Part shown: positions 56,801 to 64,000 of the stretch, piece by piece | How the letters are laid out: each line of letters begins with the position of its first letter | Numbering within the stretch: the stretch's first letter is position 1 | Assembly: GCF_009727055.1 (NCBI RefSeq) | Contig: NC_052349.1 | Location: forward strand, 38,468,546 to 38,532,545 | Reading direction: 5' to 3' | Length of the DNA stretch: 64,000 nucleotides | Origin: Benincasa hispida | Lineage: Eukaryota; Streptophyta; Magnoliopsida; Cucurbitales; Cucurbitaceae | Position numbers and translations under genes: made by a program | Notes under the pieces: model-generated | Told to the model about the DNA's origin: nothing | Databases searched by the model: none | Seen by the model: the letters and a program-made list of their open reading frames with translations, nothing else

Positions 56801-59502
56801 TATACAGAATTACATAGAGAGATCCAAAATAATAAGATTGATAGGTGGGAGAAGGACAAGTCAGAAAAATTCAAAAAAGAGTGTCTTATCAAATTTTGAT
56901 CAATGAAAAAGATAAGGCACCCCAGTCTCCACTTCCAACCATACCAATTTGCACATAATTTCATGATTTAAGTGTAGACATCATACAGTAAAACACAAAT
57001 AAGGTTAAGTGTTAGACATTAGTTTCAGAAATATATCAATCTACAGTACGCCACATTCAGAGTTTCAAAGGTATTCACAACTAATTCAGCCTTATAATAA
57101 GGCAGTTCTCTTGCACTTCACCAACACATGTATCCACATTCAAAAAGAAAAAAGTAAACGTGATATTATAAGCTTTCCGTATATCTATGTAGGTCAGTAA
57201 AAATAACATTAGCACATCATGTCCATCCTATTTAAATTACCTCAGCCCAGTCAATTGTTCAGCTTCAAATTGATTAGGAGTCAACACTGAAGCCACGGGG
57301 ATTACCTAACCATGAATTGGACTCATCAAAAAGTTTTATAGACAAGAATATGAAAAAGGAAATATAAAGGGCAGATGCGTAAATAATTGTCTAACTTCCA
57401 ACAGACATGGATACAGAATTTCATTTTTAATGGTCCACATATTAAAGTACTGAATGGTCCACATATTTTGTGGGTTATGTGGAGTGAGCGAAATAGTAGG
57501 ATTTTTAGAGGGTGAACAAGGACCCTAGCGAGGTGTGGTCCCTTGCTCGCTTTCATGTTTCTTTGTGGGCTTCAGTTTCGAAGACCTTTTGTAATTATTC
57601 TATAGATGTTATCTTACATAGCTGGAGTCCCTTCCTTGGGGGGGGGGGGGGGGGGGGGGTTGTTTTTGTGGGTAGAGTTTTTTTGTATGCCTGTGTATTC
57701 TTTCATCTTTTCTCAATGAAAGCCGTTATTCTTATAAAATATATGTGTGTGTACTAAAGTACTGAAACATTGAAAGTTCAATAGACGTTAATCAAGGAAA
57801 AATCTAAGTCAAGTCAAGAATAACTGATTGAGCTATCAAGCACGACCATGGGCCAGAATGAGCTGGATTCCTCACCTTCTCGCGGTATACAGATACAAGT
57901 TCTTCAGGAACATAAAGCTTTCCTTCATCACCCATCACCGGATCACATACTGGAAAAGGACACTAGATTTAATGAGATGGTTAAATAGGTGGTTGACTAA
58001 TCCCGAAAAATTTCCACATTATAAATTACAAAGTTTCTGTTTCCGTAGCATATACTCTTACATGCATGGTATAAAGGCAATGGGACAAAAAAAAAAAAGT
58101 CCTGGGATTTGAAGATAATGAATCATCAATCAATGAACAAGATCGCCCCTTGCGAGCAAAAATGCAATAGAAAATTATTATCCTCCCAGCTTTCTTTTTC
58201 TTTCTTTCTTTTTTTTTTTATTTTTTTTTTTTGGGGGGGGGACATTATCCTTGCAGCTCACTAGTTCAAGGTTATCAAGAGCTCAAAATAAACATTTACC
58301 AAAACCTATATATGATTATGGAGAAATGATAATGAAGCATAAAGAACTTGAATTTATCCGACCATATGTTAGCTTAGGGTTCACCAAGCGAAGCTTATCG
58401 ACAACTTTTAACACTGTGTTGAGGAAAGAAACAGAACCAATATAGCCTGCAAAATCCACAGGTACCATATTACAACAAAACTCACATTAGCTGAAAATCA
58501 AAATAACCAATTCTACAGTATGTAAATTATTGCAGGAACTTTATACAAGAAGCTGGGAACAGTTTAGCATAATTCTCCTTTTCTAGCAGACATATTTATT
58601 CTTTTCTGCCTCACTACTATGTAGCAACATGCAATTCCTAGGTAAAGACTTATATTGTAAAGTTACCAAATTATACTGTACAAGAAAAGTCATTTAATGA
58701 AAAACTAGAGTACCTGTTAACAAATGAGTATAGTACAACAATTCATTTTCTTCGAGGCCTTCAATTAAGTCCCATAATTGTCCTCCATTCAAAACTTGGC
58801 CCTTAAAAGTCGGATATCCTGTTTTATTTTCAAAACGAACCATAATCCACTTTCACTAACACAACGCAATCAAACCAGAACTTATGCATAATGGCATAAG
58901 GCATCGCACCGTATATAATTAGACCTCAGAGTTCTGAGACCATTTGAATGAAGAAATAGAATCAGCTTGCCTGTGTGGTTAGAGAACTGCACGGAATTTA
59001 TTGGATCTACATCATAGCCCAATAGTTGGAGAGGGAAAACAGCTGATTTGTTCCCAACATATCCCTACGGCAGCGCACAAGAGAACAATCCGTTGAAGTA
59101 AAACTAATAGCACGGAAATAAAGCCAATCAAGAACAATATAAAAACTATTAACAACAAACAATCCACAGAAATACACAAAGCACAAAAGTAACATTGAAC
59201 ATTCTTCTCGTACGGAAAATTTTCAAGATAGTAACTATAAAGTCAATCCTCTCCAAAACACAGCACTAGTAACAAAAACACCAAGTTTAACGATACAAAT
59301 TCGCAACAGAACTGAAGGAAACTTCTGCAGAAGCCTAATGGAGGCAATCAAAACAAACTGAATTTCGAGTTTCTAATGAATTTCTTCCAAATCATCCACA
59401 ACCGTAGTAAACTATTGAACAAACCTGAACAGTGTGGGATTGAATACTGAGAACTCGACCAGTGGCCGACGGCAGAGCTAACGAGAGGATTGGCGGCGAC
59501 AT
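50823..59502 (-). CDS. PDXK: Pyridoxal kinase (complete, 12 exons)
   Basis: It phosphorylates pyridoxal, pyridoxine and pyridoxamine with ATP (vitamin B6 salvage). The Arabidopsis counterpart is SOS4, linked to salt tolerance and root hairs. Exons in coding order: 59502-59425, 59064-58971, 58818-58714, 58446-58363, 57949-57876, 57305-57241, 56661-56598, 55902-55837, 54072-54016, 52883-52839, 52746-52693, 50963-50823. They total 927 bp, or 308 residues, near the 309 of SOS4. It opens [20 protein letters not shown], then [20 protein letters not shown] (substrate side), [10 protein letters not shown] (58-67), [15 protein letters not shown] (121-135), [22 protein letters not shown], and [17 protein letters not shown]. 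In the last motif the GTGD Asp at 233 is the catalytic base of the ribokinase (PfkB) fold. It ends ...KAKKYD. No plastid peptide is obvious, so it is probably cytosolic. Intron 2 has a GC donor. Confidence 0.96.
51731..52539 (+). mobile_element. 5'-truncated LINE with 12-bp TSD in PDXK intron 11
   Basis: The target duplication ATCACACAAGTT lies at 51719-51730 and 52540-52551. The insert reads degenerate ORF2 3' sequence ([24 protein letters not shown] in the zf-RVT area, then RIFRG-like and [17 protein letters not shown]). It ends with AATAAAAATTG and an A-rich tail at 52516-52539. It is antisense to the host gene. It landed at the end of an older foldback MITE (CAAAAACAGAAAATTAAAAA at 51690). 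Confidence 0.88.
53240..53452 (+). mobile_element. LINE-like 3' tail in PDXK intron 9
   Basis: It ends TTATTTCAATGAAAAGTTATG, TTTCTATT and a run of 13 As, the usual 3' end style of LINEs in this window. No coding part is left. Confidence 0.45.
54570..54720. repeat. Short dispersed element with CTATCNNTGATAG core
   Basis: ACAAATATAGCAAAATGTC, then GTCTATCCGTGATAGACAG, repeated GATAGACGGTAATAGACA, then TTATATTTGTAAATATTT. Same family as 22278-22520. It lies in PDXK intron 8. Confidence 0.55.
57440..57740 (+). mobile_element. LINE 3' end in PDXK intron 5
   Basis: The plus strand reads [12 protein letters not shown] and, in a shifted frame, [20 protein letters not shown] followed by LHSWSPFLG. 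This closely matches the LINE at 51731-52539, so it is the same family. The tail TTTCTCAATGAAAGCCGTTA follows. A 22-base G run interrupts it. Confidence 0.75.
57638..57659 (+). repeat. Run of 22 Gs
   Basis: An uninterrupted G tract inside the LINE 3' end at a place where the sister copy (about 52427) has TTCTTGTAGAGG. Its length is uncertain because such runs are hard to sequence. Confidence 0.9.
58201..58240. repeat. Poly-T/poly-G tract in PDXK intron 4
   Basis: CTTTCTTTC, then T runs and about nine Gs. The orientation is consistent with a poly(A)-type or slippage tract. Confidence 0.8.
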
Positions 59503-59914
59503 TTCCGGTTCCGGAACGCCTGAAGAAGTCGAGTTTATTCAAATCCACAACACAGAACGCGTCAAACAAGAGATTGCTGCAGGAATATGCGAGTTGAGAG
59601 AAATTCTTTTGGGAAAAATGGAAGAAACTGAAAACTGCAAGTTAATGCACAACAAAAAGCAATGATGAAGGACAAGAGGGAAGTGAAAAAAATAATCGTA
59701 GCTAGTGGCAAGAACTTTTAAGGGAGATTGGAAGGATGAATCGAATTACGGAAATGCCACTGCCCGATGCCCTGCCCGTTGAATAAGAGGTGAAAGTGAA
59801 ACTGCGTGCAGAGGACGTTTATTTCATTATTATATTGCTAGTTCAGGATCAAAATTTTAAAATATATGAAATTTTAACATCTACTAAGAATTCCTTTTTT
59901 TTTTTTTCCTTTTT
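59503..59914. other. PDXK 5' leader and promoter area
   Basis: Upstream of the kinase ATG on the minus strand. It is moderately GC-rich up to about 59800 and carries no other recognised coding sequence. The transcription start cannot be placed. Confidence 0.45.
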
Positions 59915-60230
59915 TGGTAAATTGCACAAATCACCCCTAAAGTATAGAGTAATTACAATTATACTCTCAAACTTTCAATTATAATAACTGAATCCTTAAA
60001 TTTATATAAGTGTTAAAATTAAACCCTCAAACTTATGTAATTGTAAAAATTGTATAAGTTAGAGAGTTCGGTTTTTTATCATTCAGGAGTCCAATTTCTA
60101 CTCATATTATAAGTTTGAGGATCTAATTTTAGCACTCACGGAAGTTTGATGCCTAACTTTTATAATTAAAATTTTGAAGGTCTAATTGCAACTACCACCA
60201 TACTTCAGGGGCGGTTTTTGTAATTACCCA
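59915..60230. mobile_element. Foldback MITE-like element (316 bp)
   Basis: The left end TGGTAAATTGCACAAATCAC and the reverse complement of the right end TGGGTAATTACAAAAACCGC are similar. Alignment goes on for about 70 bp (CCCCTAAAGTAT against CCCCTGAAGTAT). The centre repeats 'CTCAAACTT' text. It sits about 0.4 kb upstream of PDXK. Confidence 0.65.
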
Positions 60231-62382
60231 TTCTTTTAGTGGTTTCATACTATCGTTTTTTCATATATACTAGTTGATACTATGTGTTTTGCACGTTTGG
60301 TGTATAGTTAATTACAAAAGTTTAAACCTACAATTTATGTATAAGAGATGAATAATTACAGTAACTTCTAGATTACATTTTAATTCATAAATAAATAAAT
60401 AATAACTATTGGAAGAATAATAGCTAAAATATATTAATTTTCACAAAAAATAATTATGAAAATTATTCTCTTCATCCGCCTAAATCGTTGTTGTGCATGC
60501 ATTATCATGCAAAGACAAACAAAAATATGTGAGTAGAGAAAAAAAAAACATAAATGAATAGATGTCACGCTTTATTTAAATCAATATAGTTTTATAGTGT
60601 CCTTCGTATTAAAGGACTTCATAACCTCGTTAATAAGAGTTCAATCTACACAACAATTACTACACGTTATCTTTGAATCCAGATATGTGAGATAAGATTA
60701 ACAAATAAAAATTATGATAATGAAATTGTTGTCATAATACTAAAGAAATGAATTCCATCCTATTAAAGAAAATAACATTATTCTCAGTGGCAATTTGAGA
60801 ACATGAGACACAAATAAGAAAACAGATAACATAAAAGAGGCAAGATAAAAGAAGTAAAACATAAATTCAAAATAATATCTAAATGTTCAAAACACAAATC
60901 AATATAAAAAAAACTTATTTTCAAAGGATATATAGAATCATCAACCACATTTAGTGAACCCTAAAATTAAAATCTAGCTCCTACCAAATCGACATCCAAA
61001 ATTAACAAAACTTGTTAGTGTATTATTAATTCAACTAAACTGATCTCCAAAGTCAATAGGATATAAAAACATTGGATTTGCCAAAAAAAAAAAAAATAAT
61101 GAATTCAAATAGCATAATTTTCATCCATTAAACTAGTTTTGCAAGATTTAAATTTTAGAAATTAATATGAAACAATAAAAATAGCATATCATTGACTCAA
61201 CAATATTAACAATATTAATTCGGTTTCAGTTCGGTTTTAGCGATTTCAATGAACACCCCTAATTTATAGAAAAATAAATAAATTCATATGGATTTGATAA
61301 AATTTCTTTTTAAAAAAAAATTACAAGAAATTTGAAAATTGAGATTTTTTTTTTTCAACTCAAAATTAAGAATGTTAAAATTAAACTGTCCCACAAGTTT
61401 AGGTTAAAAAAAAAAAAAGCTAACTTAAACTACAAAATCGAGAATCGGAATGAGATTCCCAAGTATAGGGTGGGTACCATATGTAAATTCTTATTTCTAA
61501 TTTTGGCAAAACAAGAATAATGAGAATAAAGTGTCCCACCAGCACAAAATTGGTCAAATTTTCATAGGAGCAATTATGTAATCCTTCCGCTCGACAACTT
61601 TTTCTTATCAAGAATTGTTTTTTTTCTTTACGTTGACTTTCCAGTCACACCTTTTTAAATCAAAATTGGTTGCAACTTCGGGTTTGTTTGAAAAAGTTTT
61701 GTTTCTTGTTTTTGAGAAACTGGTATGTTTGATAATTATTCTCCTGTTTCTAAAATTTGAAAAACGTATAAAAAGATGAGTCAAATTTGAGAAACTATTT
61801 TTGTTTGGTTTTTATTTTATTTAATTTCGTTTATATTATGACCCAAAATGTCAGTTTGATTTGTGATAGGGAGGTGCGCCCAAGCCTCTTCCATGGGCTA
61901 GTACATCTTGGGTTTGATTCTTAAGGAATATAATTTTTGTTTTTGTTTTTGTTTTTTAATTTTTTTATATTTCATTATTTTTTATATCAATTGGCTATAT
62001 CTCTTTTACATTTCGTTCTCTCTTTTTTTTTATATGTTTTTTCTTTTACATTTCTTTCTTTATTAAATTTTTTATATTTATATATTTAATTTAATTTTGA
62101 ATTTTAAAATTCTCAATATTTGAATTTAATATTATTTTGATTTTCAAATTCAAATTTTCAATATACATATTTAAATATTTTTGAATGTTGAATTTTAATT
62201 TTTGCTAATATATATGTTTATATATTATTTTAAATTTAAAATTATTATTTTTAGTATATTCATAATTGATAAGAATTTTGTAATATATAAATTTTGTTTA
62301 CATATCACAATTAGATTCACTGTGATATTTTATAATCACAACATTTACATAATAATATAATTGAGTCGGATTTGAGTCAACA
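60231..62382. other. AT-rich intergenic DNA
   Basis: No gene or clear element. Positions 61690-61800 share GTTTCTTGTTTTTGAGAAAC-style text with the inverted 63700-63870, pointing to another short repeat family. Confidence 0.5.
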
Positions 62383-62390
62383 TTTAAGAC

Positions 62391-63254
62391 CAAGGTTCGA
62401 AATATTGATGTTGATATAAATATTGAAATCCCGATTTCATGGAAATATCAATATCGATATAAATTTTGGAAAAAAAAATATGGAAATTGATAGAAATTGT
62501 TATAATTAGTTAATGAAACTTTCATTATGGCTTAATTAGACTATAATTGACCATTTTTAATCATAATTCCTACAAAGTAAGACAACATTTAGATGTCTAT
62601 CGTAAATGTATGAGTAAATATTGTTGCGAGAGTAGAAATTTAAAAAAGAAATGAAAAATAATTACAAAATAATATAAGTTTAGGAATATTTTGAGGTAAA
62701 ATGATGTGAAAATTATGAAAGTTTTGGATGATAAAGGAAAAAAGAACTAACATCAATTCAATTTTGAGGTGAAATGATGTGAAAAATTAATGAAAAACGT
62801 TTGAATGAGGTCAAAAATAAATATAGGTTATTTTTTGTAGTTTTTTCAAATTCAATTTATTTAGAAATGAAAGTTTTGGGTCAAAAATAAAGCTAAAAAT
62901 TGAGAAAAGTTGAAAATTAGAATAAGTATCACATAAAAAGATATAATCTTTTGTCGAAAATGATATTGGTGCGTGAATTGTGTATAACCATGACCATAAA
63001 ATTAAAAAACTTGAATTGGGCTAACATAACTAATTAAAAAAAGCGAAATATTCTTGAAATATTGAAGACTTTTTGAAATTTCTTGAAATCTCGAATTTTC
63101 GTCGAAATGGGGGAAAACCAAAATATTCTTGGAATTCTGGAATTTCTCGAAATTGGGGGAAAATGAAATTTCCCCCAATCAAAATCTCGAGCCCTTTCGA
63201 AATCTCAAAATTTCCATCAAAATTTCAAGTTTTTGATGGAAATTTTAAACCATG
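62391..63254. mobile_element. Non-autonomous hAT-like element (864 bp)
   Basis: It starts CAAGGTTCGAAATATTGATG. The reverse complement of its right end is CATGGTTTAAAATTTCCATC. It is flanked by perfect 8-bp direct repeats TTTAAGAC (62383-62390 and 63255-63262), the target duplication length of hAT transposons. No transposase is present. The inside is full of GAAATTTC/GATATC-type palindromic words. Confidence 0.75.
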
Positions 63255-63262
63255 TTTAAGAC

Positions 63263-63904
63263 AGATGAATTGTGTGAGAACTAATATTTTCGATCAATTT
63301 CTAGCAAAATATGAATAATTGAAATAATATATGATACTTATTAACTTTGCATCGGGACTTGTGCGTATTTGATAATGTAAATGTTTTATAATTTAATATA
63401 TGCTATATATATTTTTTACACAATTAAATTATATTTAAACTATAAAATAAGAGAAAATGTTAGGAAAAAAATACAAGAAACTAGAACCAATAAATGATCG
63501 CCATAGGAGTTTGTGGTTGTGGTTGGAGTTAGCCATCGGTTGTAGTGGTCAAAAGTGGTGATGGTCACTAGAGTTGGCCAGTAGTAGTGGCCACCAATGA
63601 CTGTCGATGGTTATAGTTGGAGGTAATTGGAGTTAGGTGGTGACGATGGTCAGAGGTGGTTAGCAAGCGAAGAAAAAAAAAGGTAAGGAAAAAAAATGAG
63701 AGAAAAGAAATAAGAAATAGTTATCAAATAAGTTCTTATTTATGTTTCTTTTTTTAAGAAATAGGAAACAAAAATAATTACCAAACATATTTCTATTTGT
63801 AATTCTTAAAAAACAAGAAACAGAGAACATGAATAAGAAACAAAAAACATAAACGTTATCAAACGGGCCCTTCATTTTCTTCCTTTTGGCAATAAAATTG
63901 ACCA
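63263..63904. repeat. Low-complexity and dispersed-repeat sequence
   Basis: Positions 63490-63665 are G/T-rich with repeated GTGGT, TGGCCA and GGAGTTAG words. From 63700 there are AGAAATAAG/AAACAAGAAAC-type repeats ending at AAACGGGCCC. No gene is seen. Confidence 0.5.
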
Positions 63905-64000
63905 CTCCTATTTTTGTGTCCATTGGATATAACCAATCAACAGTTCGATGACCCTTCACAAATTTCTTGTAAGTACGGTCAAAAATACCATTTTGCCTCT
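63905..64000 (-). repeat. Edge of another long LTR, cut by the window end
   Basis: CCATTGGATATAACCAATCA, ACCCTTCACAAATTTC and AAGTACGGTC match 29812-29900 in the same orientation, and the reverse complement of 31840-31950. Confidence 0.75.

Noticed and set aside
59462..59665. 67-residue plus-strand frame over the kinase start
   Set aside because: It is antisense to PDXK exon 1 and leader; the minus strand has the conserved protein.
61860..61935. Possible tRNA-like or SINE head (GTGCGCCCAAGCCTC...GGGTTTGATTC)
   Set aside because: The box B-like part GGTTTGATTC is present, but no box A at the right distance or cloverleaf could be built with confidence.
63073..63318. 81-residue frame with KFLEISNF-type repeats
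   Set aside because: It is translation of GAAATTTC words inside the hAT-like element.

Overview
The window is plant nuclear DNA. It is AT-rich, has many spliced genes, and is heavy in Ty1/copia, Ty3/gypsy, LINE and MITE sequence. Repeat style suggests a eudicot, most likely Cucurbitaceae: arrays of CTATCA-N-TGATAG palindromes and TGTTGGG-type long LTRs. The family assignment rests on memory of repeat types and is only an inference. No tRNA, rRNA, CRISPR array or bacterial-type operon was seen.

Layout. Positions 1-18408 are nested copies of one Ty1/copia family, mostly on the minus strand, with a LINE inside and several assembly faults. Positions 18409-20060 are a minus-strand LINE remnant. 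Positions 20195-21106 carry the last two exons of a gamma-tubulin complex component (GCP) gene on the plus strand; the transposon block lies upstream, apparently in one of its introns. Positions 21107-36572 are intergenic, with a 1.6-kb field of palindromic repeats, foldback MITEs, a gypsy RT fragment, a copia gag fragment and long LTR remnants in opposing orientation. Positions 36752-49271 hold a complete 12-exon gene for plastid 2-isopropylmalate synthase (630 aa, leucine biosynthesis). Positions 59502-50823 (minus strand) hold a complete 12-exon gene for pyridoxal kinase (308 aa, vitamin B6 salvage). The two intact genes are tail to tail, 1.55 kb apart, and their introns carry LINE 3' ends. 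The right end has a foldback MITE, a non-autonomous hAT-like element with an 8-bp target duplication, and the edge of another long LTR.

The strongest anomalies are technical rather than biological. Three exact 38-bp Nextera mate-pair junction adapters sit inside the copia sequence. A 25-N gap is followed by an indel-ridden re-copy of the sequence before it. A 4,496-bp block is repeated at an offset of 4,729 bp, with a single N at the join. Anyone using this locus should treat positions 1-18400 as unreliable.

Biologically notable points are: GC-AG introns in both intact genes; a LINE insertion with a clear TSD and poly(A) inside the copia integrase; a second TSD-flanked LINE in a kinase intron; the palindrome field, whose core equals the tet operator core; and a degenerate 15-22 bp TCTCGCT minisatellite. 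I found no convincing new multi-gene system. The three host genes have unrelated known roles (microtubule nucleation, leucine synthesis, B6 salvage).
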